Source of the DNA: Anomaloglossus baeobatrachus
Taxonomy: Eukaryota > Chordata > Amphibia > Anura > Aromobatidae
Assembly: GCF_048569485.1 (NCBI RefSeq)
Contig: NC_134357.1
Span: 66,335,668 to 66,399,667 of the forward strand
Length of the DNA: 64,000 nucleotides
Reading direction: 5' to 3'
Position 1 is the stretch's first letter. Every line of letters starts with the position of its first letter. Shown piece by piece: positions 10,503-22,600 of this stretch. The position numbers and the translations under genes are program-made. The notes below the pieces were generated by a model. The model ran no database searches. It was not told where the DNA came from and saw only the letters and a program-made list of their open reading frames with translations.

Positions 10503-11085
10503 TTAAAGGGAACCTGTCAGGTGCAATATGCACCTAGGACCATGAGCAGTTCTGGGTGCATATTAGTAATTCCTGCCTAACTGTCCCTGTATACACTAGC
10601 ATAGATAAAGAGATCTTTAGAAAAAGTAATTCTACAGATCGTTTCTTATATGCTAATGAGGAAAGAGACTAGTCACAAGGGTGTTCATTCCCTTGGCTAT
10701 TTGGCCCAAATAGCATGTTGGCACGCCCCTGTCTCCGTATTAACATGCTAATGAAGGCACAGCGATGCCGCAAATACCTCACTCTTGATGGCGGCTGGTG
10801 GAGGATGGATGCGCACTGCACATGATCCGGAGTCCCTGAGACTTGTGATCATGCGCATTAAACTGATGCCTAGTGTAAGTTTCCAGGCTTTATTGAGGTA
10901 CAGTGCGCATGACCAGAAGTGCTGGGGACTCCAGTGTGCATCCATCCTCCGCCAGCTGCCATCAAGAGTGAGGTATTTCTGGCATTGCTGCGCATTCATT
11001 AGCATATTAGTACGCCAACAGGGGTGTGATAACATGCTATGTGGGACAACTAGTCAAGGGAATGAATGCCCTCACGACCAGTGGC
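10503..11085. repeat. TTAAAGGGA interspersed repeat containing a long foldback
   Basis: Starts TTAAAGGGAACCTGTCAGG and carries the same internal words as the reverse-strand copy at 42298-42459 (AAAGAGATCTTTAGAAA, ATATGCTAATGAG). From about 10668 to 11080 it becomes a foldback: the left arm (CATTCCCTTG, ATGCTAATGAAGGCACAGC, CTCACTCTTGATGGCGGC) returns in reverse complement near 10960-11075. Arms are about 190 bp and moderately diverged. Open frames on both strands over it are symmetry by-products. Probably a non-autonomous DNA element (MITE). Confidence 0.65.
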
Positions 11086-12300
11086 GTAATTAGAGTTTGA
11101 TGGGCCCTGGTGCAAAGTTTGGACCTGAGTACACCCCGCCAGTTCACCGACACTTGGGGTACGGGATAATGACACTGGCACTTGGCTCTTACCCTCAGCA
11201 CCCAGGTTTCCCATGATCTGAAATCACTCTATCAGCACCCAGCTTTCCTATGTTCTGATATCATCTCATCCTCGACACCTAGCTTCCCCCCATGCTCTGC
11301 TATACATCTTTCCCTCAGCACCCAACTTTCCCTTATCAGAGCATGGAAAGTTGTGTGCTGAGGGAAAGAGCCTTTTTCCCTCAGCACAAAACGTTCCCAT
11401 CCCATGCTTGCATTTTTGTCCCCCCTTGTATATAGTTCCCCAAATACAAAAATGGCCCCCACATAGCCTTCTATATAGTATAACGGGTCCCACATAACCC
11501 TCCATATAGTATAATGCACACCCATAGTCCTCCATGTATTATAATGCATTTCCCATAGTCCTCCATGTATAAAGTAGCCCTCCTAGTCCTCTAATAATTT
11601 TAATGCATTTCCCATAGTTCTCTATGTATTATAATTCATCCAATAGTTCTCCATATATTATAATGCACCCCCATAGTCCTCCATGTTTATGAACCCCCAT
11701 AGTCCATGTATAAAGTAGCCCCATAGTCCATGTATAAAAGTAGCCCCCTAGTCCTATATGTATTATAATGCAGCCCCATAAACTTTCATATTGTATTATG
11801 CAGCCCCATACTCCTCCATGTATAATGCACACTTATAGTCCAATAGTCCATGTATAAGGTGTTCATGTTGTATAATGCATCCTCATAGACCTTCATGTAT
11901 AATGCAGCTCTCTAGGCCTCCGTGTAAAACGCAGCCAGCCCCCCAGGCCTCTGTGTATTATGCAGCCAGCCCCCCAGGCCTCCTTGTATAAAGCAGCCAG
12001 CCCAACAGGCCTCCATGTATACTGCAGCCTGCCCCACAGGCCTCCATGTATACTGCAGCCTGCCCCCCAGGCCTCCATGTATACTGCAGCCTGCCCCCCA
12101 GGCCTCCACGTATACTGCAGCCTGCCCCCCAGGCCTCCACGTATAATTTACCCAGCCCCCCAGGCCTTCATGTATAATTTAGCCAGCCCCCCAGGCCTTC
12201 ATGTATAATGCAGCCAGCCCCCCGGGCCTTCGTGTATAATGCAGCCAGCCCTCCGGGCCTCATATATAATGTATCCCCTAGGCTTCCGGCCACCGTGTAC
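11086..12300. repeat. GTGGCGTAATTAG repeat with a degenerate tandem interior
   Basis: Begins AGTGGCGTAATTAGAG and GGGCCCTGGTGCAAAG; the reverse complement of the same start occurs at about 45745-45797, so this is an interspersed family. The interior is made of decaying tandem units of the type CATAGTCCTCCATGTAT, grading into the tidy array at 11880-12260. No coding content. Confidence 0.55.
11880..12260. repeat. 31-bp minisatellite
   Basis: Tandem units like AGGCCTCCATGTATACTGC plus a C-rich spacer, with a 31-bp period where cleanest (12011 to 12042). It produces apparent open frames on both strands with a repeating 'MEAWGAGCSIHGGL' pattern, which are not genes. Confidence 0.8.
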
Positions 12301-13606
12301 TCACTGATTTAAAAAAAAAAAACAAAAAAACAAGTACTCACCTCTCATTTCACCGCTGCTCTGTCCTCACCTCTCTCCTCGTTCCCCCGCTGCTCCGGTC
12401 AGAGTCCTCCCATCCTGCGCTCTGCGTGGTTCAGCACAGCAGTCGTACAGGAGTGACGTCACCGCGCAGACACAGAGGGAGAATGACGAAGCATGGAGTG
12501 GCACAGGTCACACAGCTGCCTTATGTGACTCAGGGAACATCATAGTCTATGTTTTGAGGGGAAGATTTAACCCCGCGTTTTACTTTACAATTATTCACCA
12601 AAAATATGGTTACATTAAAGTCAATGGCGCTGGGAGGTACAGGTCATTAATAGGCGCTATGACTGGTTGCTATAGGCATGAAAGGACATTCTTAGTATAA
12701 GAAGCTTATGTGTGAGGTAATATGATATCGGTGGAAAGTTGGATAGAGGGATAGAGAGAGACAGAGAAAGAAACAAAGACAGAGATAGATAGGGAAAGAG
12801 AAAGACAGAGACAGATAGAGAAAATGATCACAAAATGCCTATCAGCAGAAAAAAAACAAGAGTAGTTGTAACCTGAGCTGACCGCAATCCCCTGTCAGAC
12901 CACACTAGAAGTAGCCGTGGAGCCGTTCCTAAAAACACCTAGACGCCACATCACAGCTGGAGAAACTTACTACACCTCACAGATAGAAATGAGGAAACCT
13001 ATCTTGCCTCAGAGTAGTCCCCAAAGGAATAGCAAGCCCCCAACATATAAAGCCAACAGTGATGTAAGAAAATACAATACACAGATAAGAAATATAGATT
13101 AGCAAAGGCTAGATAGAACTGGACAGGACAAATAACTGATTGTGGTCAGTGCAAAAACACTGCGGAAAAATACCAATCTCCTGATAAGAAAAATACTGAG
13201 ACCACACAGACTTTTCCCCACTATATCAGTACTCTTGTAAATAATGGGAGAAACAAAATACCAAAAAAAACCCCAAGAAATACAAAAGTGCAAATAACCA
13301 AATAGAACAGGACCTGCAGAGGGAGAACCCCCATTGCTCATCAAAACAGAAAGACAATTCCTCTCCTGCAAGAAAATAGACTTTACGCAAAACAAAAAGA
13401 AAAACAAAACACCCTTAGGTGTGGATCAGGCAATTAAGCAAATGACTTGCAACTTATTTGGAATGGGACAGGCACAGGAAAAATAGAAGGACAACGCCAA
13501 GCCAATTCAGAGACTGAGGAACAACAACAATAACTGGCTCCAGCCAGCAGACACTGCTATACTGTATAACACAGGCCTGATCTGTAATTTTACTGTATTT
13601 ACTGGT
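12301..13606. other. Unassigned sequence with a GA-rich microsatellite
   Basis: Contains an A-run (12310-12331), a GC-rich block (about 12345-12480), a GATAGAGA/GACAGA simple repeat (about 12741-12830) and an A-rich block to 13440. I recognise no gene or transposon ends here; the 5' part of the mariner relic that follows may have been lost in this stretch. Confidence 0.35.
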
Positions 13607-14269
13607 ATAATGAGAACATGCATAACATTAGAGCAACAACTAAATGAGCCTGGTGTCAATGTTTGGGGTGGTACTTCAAATTTTGGTGTTTTAGGACCAA
13701 TATTTTTTGATGGAACAGTCACAGGAGATAAGTATCTCGAAATTCTAATGAATCAAGTTGTTCCCCAGTTACAGCAACAGCCTAATAAATGACCTTTATT
13801 TCCAACAAGATGGGGCCCCTCCACATTTTTCAAGAGTAGTCGGCGAGTATCTTGATGAAACATTTCCTAATAAATGGATTGGCCGAAGAGGCCCACTTGA
13901 TTGGCCAGCACGTTCACCAGACTTGACCCCAAAGGATTTTTTTTTTTTGAGGAGTACTCAGACAAAGTTTATAGTCGAAAACCAAAAAGTGTCAGTGATT
14001 TGAATAATTACATAACAGATGCATTTCAAAAAATTAATACCCAAAGAGACTTGTACAAAAATGTTTGTCAAAGCGTAAGAGGCAGACTTCAAAGCTGTGC
14101 AAATTGTAATGGAAAACAGTTTGAGCACCTGCGTGGATAAAATTTAAGGGCTTTTGTATTATTGTTCAGAATAAAATTTAATTGGCAGTGTTATGCTTGT
14201 GTTAGTAAATATAATTTTATAAATAAATAAAAATAAATATTATATTCTATCCACCTACTTTTGGATATA
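13607..14269 (+). pseudogene. DD41D-type mariner transposase relic
   Basis: Remnant of a Tc1/mariner-superfamily transposase, plus strand, 5'-truncated. Conserved stretches: 'PGVNVWGGTSNFGVLGPIFFDGT', 'FQQDGAPPHFSRVVGEYLDETFPN' (second catalytic Asp in QQDG), then 'WPARSPDLTPKDFFF' with the third Asp. Counting between these two Asp gives 41 residues, the DD41D spacing reported for rosa/Visitor-type elements, unlike DD34D mariner or DD34E Tc1. The reading frame shifts between the QQPNK and YFQQD blocks and again around a T-run at about 13938. The C-terminal tail to the stop at 14138-14140 is still readable. The right end (near CCACCTACTTTTGGATA) abuts the next element's left end. Confidence 0.75.
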
Positions 14270-14975
14270 CAGTACAGGCCAAAAGTGTGGACACACCTCA
14301 TCTCTAGAATAACTATTAAGAGGAGACTTTGTGCAGCAGGCCTTCATGGTAAAATAGCTGCTAGGAAACCACTGCTAAGGACAGGCAACAAGCAGAAGAG
14401 ACTTGTTTGGGCTAAAAAACACAAGGAATGGACATTAGACCAGTGGAAATCTGTGCTTTGGTCTGATGAGTCCAAATTTGAGATCTTTGGATCCAACCAC
14501 CGTGTCTTTGTAGAAAAGGTGAACGGATGGACTCTACATGGCTGGTTCCCACCGTGAAGCATGGAGGAGGAGGTGTGATGGTGCGAGGGTGCTTCCCTGG
14601 TGACACTGTTGGGGATTTATTCAAAATTGAAGGCATACAGAACCAGCATGCCTACCACAGCACCTACCAGCGGCATGCTATTCCATCCGGTTTGCATTTA
14701 GTTGGACCATCATTTAGTTTTCAACAGGACAATGACCCCAAACACACCTTCAGGCTGTTTAAGGGCTATTTGACTAAGAAGGAGAGTGATGGGGTGCTAT
14801 GCCAGATGACCTGGTCTCCCAATCGAGATGGTTTGGGGTGAGCTGGACCGCAGAGTGAAGGTAAGAGAGCCAACAAGTACTAAGCATCTCTGGGAACTCC
14901 TTCAAGACTGTTGGAAAACCATTTCCGGTGACTACCTCTTGAAGCTCATCAAGAGATTGCCAAGAGTGTGCAAAG
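14270..14975 (+). pseudogene. Tc1-like transposon relic (CAGTACAGGCCAAAAG family)
   Basis: Starts at a TA dinucleotide with the terminal inverted repeat CAGTACAGGCCAAAAG, followed by GTGTGGACACACC. The N-terminal DNA-binding part of the transposase is deleted: the end jumps straight to 'RRLCAAGLHGKIAARKPLL'. Visible catalytic blocks: 'WSDESKFEIFG' (first D) and 'FQQDNDPKHT' (second D). The frame is broken between 'LHGWFPP' and 'VKHGGGGVMVRGC', and the 'SPDLNPIE' block is corrupted (CTCCCAATCGAGATGG). The right terminus has been replaced by the (TA)n tract at 14977. Non-functional. Confidence 0.8.

Positions 14976-14976
<1 letters not shown>

Positions 14977-15060
<84 letters not shown>
14977..15060. 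repeat. (TA)n microsatellite with a short (CA)n end
   Basis: About 40 TA dinucleotides followed by CACACACACA. It creates spurious poly-Ile/Tyr frames on both strands. Confidence 0.95.
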
Positions 15061-15070
<10 letters not shown>

Positions 15071-15540
15071 TATAAATCTCAGCGCCTGGGTCCTACTATC
15101 CTGGTATTTATATATGTCTCCAAGCCTGGACACCATCCTGGTATATAGGCCTCCCAGCATGGTATATTCTGCATTGAAAAATAAATAAATAAAATCACAT
15201 ACTTAACTAATCCCGCAGGTATTGATCGGTGCAGTGCAGGCAGGTCATTGCGCGCACAAGACATCAGAGTTCTGGCACTTTGCGATGACGTCTCCACGCT
15301 GGGACTCTGATGTCTTGCGTGTGCGCTGTGATCAGTGGCAGTACAAGCTTCGATGGGCCACTCAGTCATTTCCCCAGAGAAGCGCTGCTGCCGCGCAGTG
15401 ATGATCCCCGGCTCTGTGCCCTCGCTCTATGTGAAATTCTCGTTCTCCAATTCGCACTCATCCTGTGAAGGAAGCCCCAGCCATGACCCTGTCACCCAGC
15501 ATCACCAGTAGATGCTGACAGCTAAGCCCAGTATGAGCCA
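15061..15540. other. Spacer with a short foldback
   Basis: No gene. An imperfect inverted pair, AAGACATCAGAGTTC (near 15258) and GGGACTCTGATGTCTT (near 15300), makes a hairpin of about 100 bp. The left flank of the large hAT insertion lies at its right edge. Confidence 0.45.
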
Positions 15541-15548
15541 GTGGAGAC
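15541..15548. repeat. Left target-site duplication of the hAT element (GTGGAGAC)
   Basis: The 8 bp GTGGAGAC directly precede the left terminal inverted repeat and are repeated exactly at 27137-27144. An 8-bp duplication is the hallmark of hAT transposition. Confidence 0.93.
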
Positions 15549-16370
15549 TAGAGTTGAGCGCGGTTCGTGGTTCGTGGTTCTCCAGTTCGCGGCTCGAGTG
15601 ATTTTGGGGCATGTTCTAGATCGAACTAGAACTCGAGCTTTTTGCAAAAGCTCGGTAGTTCTAGAAACGTTCGAGAACGGTTCTAGCAGCCAAAAAACAG
15701 CTAAATCATAGCTTGGTTTCTGCTGTAATAGTGTAAGTCACTCTGTGAATCAAACTATTATCACATTTCAGTGTATAGTGTGCGTGAACAGCGCCTTCAG
15801 ATCACTGCTGTTTCTATAATGGCGATCGCCATTTTTTTTTTTTTTTTTTCTTGTCTTCCTTCCCTAAGCGCGCGCGTCTTGTGGGGCGGGCCAGCATGTC
15901 AGCCAATCCCAGACACACACACAGCTAAGTGGACTTTGAGCCAGAGAAGCAACGGCATGTGTGATAGGATCTGCATGTCACATGTCCCTGCATTATAAAA
16001 CCGGACATTTTCTTCACGGACGCCATTATCTGCCTTCTGCGTCTTTGGTGTCAGACATCACTGTCGCAGCTCCGTCTTCCTGAGTCCTATAGCCGATACA
16101 GCTGTATGCGCTGCATACACAGCGTTAGACAGCTTAGGGAGAGCACTTTATAGCAGTCCTTTTAAGGGCTCCAACCGGCAGGGTCAGAGAGCCATAGGTG
16201 ACAGGTCCTGCAAACAGCAACAGCGTCTGTGTAGCCCAGGTCAGGGATTTCCTACCTGCATTTCACCATTAGGAGGGAATAGAAAGGCAGTCTTCCATTC
16301 CTCTACCCAGAGCACCACAATCCTGCCACTGTACCCTCTTGTCCTCTGCACACTCCAACTGATAACTAAG
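15549..16370 (+). repeat. hAT left terminal inverted repeat and subterminal region
   Basis: TIR TAGAGTTGAGCG, then a dense set of short palindromes: GTTCTAGATCGAACTAGAAC near 15616, GAGCTTTTTGCAAAAGCTC near 15636, CGTTCGAGAACG near 15669, and GGCGATCGCC near 15822 beside a T-run. Such subterminal palindromes are the usual place for transposase binding in hAT elements; that role is inferred here. The remainder to 16370 is unique leader sequence shared in reverse with 9350-9840. No TATA box could be singled out with confidence. Confidence 0.8.
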
Positions 16371-19300
16371 CCATTATACTAGCAAACACTCAGTGTACCT
16401 AGTGGCATCCTATACGTGGCTATTGGACTTTGCTATAGTCCCACTAGTGCAAAGACATTTGCAGAGCGCGTCTGCCTGCATTGCACACTACAACTCATTC
16501 TAACCAAGCCATTATACTAGCAAACACTCAGTGTACCTAGTGGCATCCTATACGTGGCTATTGGACTTTGCTATAGTCCCACTAGTGCAAAGACATTTGC
16601 AGAGCGCGTCTGCCTGCGTTGCACACTACAACTCATTCTAACCAAGCCATTATACTAGCAAACACTCAGTGTACCTAGTGGCATCCTATACGTGGCTATT
16701 GGACTTTGCTATAGTCCCACTAGTGCAAAGACATTTGCAGAGCGCGTCTGCCTGCGTTGCACACTACAACTCATTCTAACCAAGCCATTATACTAGCAAA
16801 CACTCAGTGTACCTAGTGGCATCCTATACGTGGCTATTGGACTTTGCTATAGTCCCACTAGTGCAAAGACATTTGCAGAGCGCGTCTGCCTGCGTTGCAC
16901 ACTACAACTCATTCTAACCAAGCCATTATACTAGCAAACACTCAGTGTACCTAGTGGCATCCTATACGTGGCTATTGGACTTTGCTATAGTCCCACTAGT
17001 GCAAAGACATTTGCAGAGCGCGTCTGCCTGCGTTGCACACTACAACTCATTCTAACCAAGCCATTATACTAGCAAACACTCAGTGTACCTAGTGGCATCC
17101 TATACGTGGCTATTGGACTTTGCTATAGTCCCACTAGTGCAAAGACATTTGCAGAGCGCGTCTGCCTGCGTTGCACACTACAACTCATTCTAACCAAGCC
17201 ATTATACTAGCAAACACTCAGTGTACCTAGTGGCATCCTATACGTGGCTATTGGACTTTGCTATAGTCCCACTAGTGCAAAGACATTTGCAGAGCGCGTC
17301 TGCCTGCGTTGCACACTACAACTCATTCTAACCAAGCCATTATACTAGCAAACACTCAGTGTACCTAGTGGCATCCTATACGTGGCTATTGGACTTTGCT
17401 ATAGTCCCACTAGTGCAAAGACATTTGCAGAGCGCGTCTGCCTGCGTTGCACACTACAACTCATTCTAACCAAGCCATTATACTAGCAAACACTCAGTGT
17501 ACCTAGTGGCATCCTATACGTGGCTATTGGACTTTGCTATAGTCCCACTAGTGCAAAGACATTTGCAGAGCGCGTCTGCCTGCGTTGCACACTACAACTC
17601 ATTCTAACCAAGCCATTATACTAGCAAACACTCAGTGTACCTAGTGGCATCCTATACGTGGCTATTGGACTTTGCTATAGTCCCACTAGTGCAAAGACAT
17701 TTGCAGAGCGCGTCTGCCTGCGTTGCACACTACAACTCATTCTAACCAAGCCATTATACTAGCAAACACTCAGTGTACCTAGTGGCATCCTATACGTGGC
17801 TATTGGACTTTGCTATAGTCCCACTAGTGCAAAGACATTTGCAGAGCGCGTCTGCCTGCGTTGCACACTACAACTCATTCTAACCAAGCCATTATACTAG
17901 CAAACACTCAGTGTACCTAGTGGCATCCTATACGTGGCTATTGGACTTTGCTATAGTCCCACTAGTGCAAAGACATTTGCAGAGCGCGTCTGCCTGCGTT
18001 GCACACTACAACTCATTCTAACCAAGCCATTATACTAGCAAACACTCAGTGTACCTAGTGGCATCCTATACGTGGCTATTGGACTTTGCTATAGTCCCAC
18101 TAGTGCAAAGACATTTGCAGAGCGCGTCTGCCTGCGTTGCACACTACAACTCATTCTAACCAAGCCATTATACTAGCAAACACTCAGTGTACCTAGTGGC
18201 ATCCTATACGTGGCTATTGGACTTTGCTATAGTCCCACTAGTGCAAAGACATTTGCAGAGCGCGTCTGCCTGCGTTGCACACTACAACTCATTCTAACCA
18301 AGCCATTATACTAGCAAACACTCAGTGTACCTAGTGGCATCCTATACGTGGCTATTGGACTTTGCTATAGTCCCACTAGTGCAAAGACATTTGCAGAGCG
18401 CGTCTGCCTGCGTTGCACACTACAACTCATTCTAACCAAGCCATTATACTAGCAAACACTCAGTGTACCTAGTGGCATCCTATACGTGGCTATTGGACTT
18501 TGCTATAGTCCCACTAGTGCAAAGACATTTGCAGAGCGCGTCTGCCTGCGTTGCACACTACAACTCATTCTAACCAAGCCATTATACTAGCAAACACTCA
18601 GTGTACCTAGTGGCATCCTATACGTGGCTATTGGACTTTGCTATAGTCCCACTAGTGCAAAGACATTTGCAGAGCGCGTCTGCCTGCGTTGCACACTACA
18701 ACTCATTCTAACCAAGCCATTATACTAGCAAACACTCAGTGTACCTAGTGGCATCCTATACGTGGCTATTGGACTTTGCTATAGTCCCACTAGTGCAAAG
18801 ACATTTGCAGAGCGCGTCTGCCTGCGTTGCACACTACAACTCATTCTAACCAAGCCATTATACTAGCAAACACTCAGTGTACCTAGTGGCATCCTATACG
18901 TGGCTATTGGACTTTGCTATAGTCCCACTAGTGCAAAGACATTTGCAGAGCGCGTCTGCCTGCGTTGCACACTACAACTCATTCTAACCAAGCCATTATA
19001 CTAGCAAACACTCAGTGTACCTAGTGGCATCCTATACGTGGCTATTGGACTTTGCTATAGTCCCACTAGTGCAAAGACATTTGCAGAGCGCGTCTGCCTG
19101 CGTTGCACACTACAACTCATTCTAACCAAGCCATTATACTAGCAAACACTCAGTGTACCTAGTGGCATCCTATACGTGGCTATTGGACTTTGCTATAGTC
19201 CCACTAGTGCAAAGACATTTGCAGAGCGCGTCTGCCTGCGTTGCACACTACAACTCATTAAAACCAAGCCATTATACTAGCAAACACTCAGTGTACCTAG

Positions 19301-19543
19301 TGGCATCCTATACGTGGCTATTGGACTTTGCTATAGTCCCACTAGTGCAAAGACATTTGCAGAGCGCGTCTGCCTGCGTTGCACACTACAACTCATTCTA
19401 ACCAAGCCATTATACTAGCAAACACTCAGTGTACCTAGTGGCATCCTATACGTGGCTATTGGACTTTGCTATAGTCCCACTAGTGCAAAGACATTTGCAG
19501 CACGTCTGCCTGCGTTGCACACTCCAACTAATTATAACTAAGT
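16371..19543. repeat. 138-bp tandem array, 23 copies, upstream of the hAT transposase
   Basis: The word CCATTATACTAGCAAACACT recurs every 138 bp from 16371 to 19407, exactly 22 periods, so 23 units. Units are almost identical. The differences I saw are in the first unit (GCATTGCACAC), one late unit (CATTAAAACCAAG at 19257-19269) and the last (CAGCACGTCTG). 138 is a multiple of three, but ordinary units contain an in-frame stop (CATTCTAACC), so the array is not one coding repeat. Older, diverged units of the same kind sit in the inverted hAT end at 8650-9340, which means the array belongs to the family. Possible roles are transposase-binding or promoter repeats, or mere slippage; nothing here decides between them. 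Confidence 0.95.
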
Positions 19544-19668
19544 TGCATTGTCAGGGATATTTATTCTTTATTATTCTGCTGTTAATAAAGCTAGACCACC
19601 ACTGCAATCTTCACCACCTCTCAATTTTTACTACCACATTTTCAGTCCACAATCTTGTCGCAATCAAC

Positions 19669-22600
19669 ATGAGTGGCAAAATGACAGATGCTGGTGGAAA
19701 GGGGAAGAGGCGTGGTGGAAAAGGCAAAAAAGGTTTTGTCCGTGGGGAAGGTGGCAAAGCTCCATTATCATCTGCTGAAGATAGACCATCTACCAGCAAA
19801 AGTAAGATGTCTACTACTTACCGTGGACAATCCGATGTGCTCCCTTTTTTACGGACACGAACAACAGGAAGAAAGGTAGATGATGGGCAAAAAAGGAAAA
19901 TGCTTGAATGGATCTCAAGTGGTCCAACAAGTGCCCTCTCAGCCACTTCAAGTACCGCATCCAAAAAACACCAGTCCTCTGAGTTGTCATCCCAATCACA
20001 CTTGATTTCTCCCAGCTCTGAAGTCTCCATCAGCCCTGCACAGTATGGTGGAACTGAGATGGCTGAGTCTGCAGAGCTGTTCAGTCACACTATAGCCTGG
20101 GAATCAGAGGTCTGCTCCCAAGCTACAGTGAGTACAGAACAGGAAATGGTCTGCAGTGATGCCCAGAACCTTTGTGACTCAGATTCAGGCCGTGAGGACC
20201 AAGTTTCTGAGCATAATGTTGACCCTTTGTCACAAACTGTAACACCTGTGGTTATAGACAATGAGGAACATACTGATGAAGATGAGACGCAGATACCCGA
20301 TTGGGATGACAACTTAAATATTCCGTCAGGGCAAGAAGAGGCTCGGTCTGAGGGGGAGGGGAGTGCAAACACAACAATTGATGATGACGTTCTAGATCCC
20401 ACCTACTGTCAACCCCCAGTCAGGCACTCGAGGAGGTCAACAGAGGCGGTGGAGGAGGATGCAACCGACGACGAAGTTACCTTGCGCCTTCCTGGACAGA
20501 GTCGGAGCACTGGTAGCACGTCTACAACTGCATCCTCAGCCACCACTCTGCCTATGAGCATTATTCGGGGTGGATCAACAGGTCGCATGGCCTCTAAGCC
20601 TTGCCTAGCCTGGTCCTTTTTTCACATCGAAAAAGATCGCCCAACTCATGTGATATGTAACATTTGTCATGATTCTCTTAGTAGAGGTCAAAAGCTCAGC
20701 AGTTTGACAACTTCTTCCATGAATCGTCACATGAATAAATATCATAAGTCCCGGTGGGAAGCTCACCGTGCTGCAATGCGGCCTAGCGGAGCGAACCATC
20801 CACCGCCCGCCCCTTCCACTGCATCCGCGCGCTCTTCATCTTCTAGGACTGTGGGGACAGCTGCCACACCTGTTTTTCCACGCAAAACTTCCACCACTGT
20901 AACCGCAACAGGCAGTTTGCTTGTAAGGTCGTCAGTTGGTTTGGAAGGGGAAACAAGTGAGTGTGTACAGCTCTCTCAGACATCGATAGCACCAACGTTG
21001 GATGAAGGCAACATCATGTCTCCGCCTGCACTTTCCTCACAAACCTGCATTTTTCCAGGGACACCCTACTCAACACCGTCTACACACAGCAGCCAGATCT
21101 CTGTCCCTCAGATGTGGTCAAATAAAAGGCCACTTCCTCCGACCCATGACAAAGCTAAGAGGTTGACTCTATCCCTCTGTAAGCTGTTGGCTACCGAAAT
21201 GCTGCCTTTCCGCCTAGTGGACACACAGGATTTTAGAGACCTTATGTCTGTCGCTGTGCCCCAGTACCAGATGCCTAGTCGCCACTACTTCTCTAAGAAA
21301 GGTGTGCCCGCGCTACACCAGCATGTCGCACACAACATCACCGCTTCCTTGAGAAACTCTGTGTGTGAACGGGTGCATTTCACCACCGATACTTGGACCA
21401 GTAAGCATGGACAGGGACGTTACATGTCGCTGACTGGGCACTGGGTAACTATGGTGATAGATGGTGAAGGGTCTGCTGCACAAGTCTTGCCGTCCCCACG
21501 ACTTGTGTGTCAATCCTCTGTCTGTCCAAGTTCCGCCACTGCTTCTGCATCCTCCACCTCATCTGGGTCCTCCACCTCCGCCCCAAGCCTGCCTGGTCAG
21601 GCCACCAGCGTTCTCACTGCGCAGAAGGAATCACGCACCCCTCATTACTATGCTGGCAGCAGAGCGCAACGGCATCAGGCGGTCTTTAGCTTGACATGTC
21701 TTGGTAATAAGAGTCACACAGCTGAGGAGTTGTGGTCAGCTTTGCGGTCCGAGTTTAATAAATGGTTGTCTCCACTCAAACTGCAGCCTGGTAAGGCCGT
21801 GTGCGACAATGCTGCAAACCTGGGTGCGGCACTTCGCCTGGGCAAGGTGACACACGTACCTTGTATGGCTCACGTGTTGAACCTTGTCGTGCAGCAATTT
21901 TTAACACACTATCCCGGCCTAGATGGCCTTCTGAACAGGGCACGAAAACTGTCAGCTCACTTCCGCCGTTCAAGCGCCGCAGCAGAGCGACTTGCATCGC
22001 TCCAGAAGTCTTTCGGCCTGCCGGTTCATCGCCTGAAATGCGATGTGGCGACACGCTGGAATTCAACTCTCCACATGTTACAGCGACTGTGGCAGCACCG
22101 CAGAGCCCTGGTGCAATACGTCATGACGTATAGCCTGGGCCAACGAGATGCAGAGGTGGGGCAGATCACCCTGATGGAGTGGTCTCAGATCAAGGACCTA
22201 TGCACCCTTCTGCACAGTTTCGACATGGCGACGAATATGTTTAGCTCTGACAATGCCATTATCAGCATGACGATTCCAGTCATTTACATGCTGGAGCACA
22301 CGCTAAACACTATTCGGAGTCAGGGGGTGGGACAACATGAAGGGGAGGAACTACAGGAGGATTCATATGCGCAAGGGACAACAACATCACGAAGGTCCAG
22401 ACGTTCATCATCACCAACGCAGCAGGCATGGGACCATGGGGGACAGGGATCGACAAGGGCGCATAGTAGCAGGCGAAATGTTGAGCAAGGTGCAGGAGAA
22501 CATGAAGAAATGGAGGACGAACTGTCCATGGACATGGAAGACTCAGCGGATGAGGGAGACCTTGGTCAAATTTCAGTTGAAAGAGGTTGGGGTCAGATGT

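Noticed and set aside
10748-11093. Two overlapping ORFs on opposite strands
   Set aside because: They fall on the two arms of a foldback repeat and mirror each other.
14774-15160. ORFs with long Ile-Tyr runs on both strands
   Set aside because: They come from the (TA)n microsatellite.
16371-19543. CRISPR-like array
   Set aside because: The repeats are head-to-tail with no unique spacers, in a vertebrate transposon with hAT ends; it is a satellite array.
19153-19668. Upstream extension of the transposase frame into the 138-bp array
   Set aside because: The open frame there exists only because the last unit lacks the usual stop; composition changes sharply at the 19669 ATG, where the basic Gly/Lys-rich transposase N-terminus begins.
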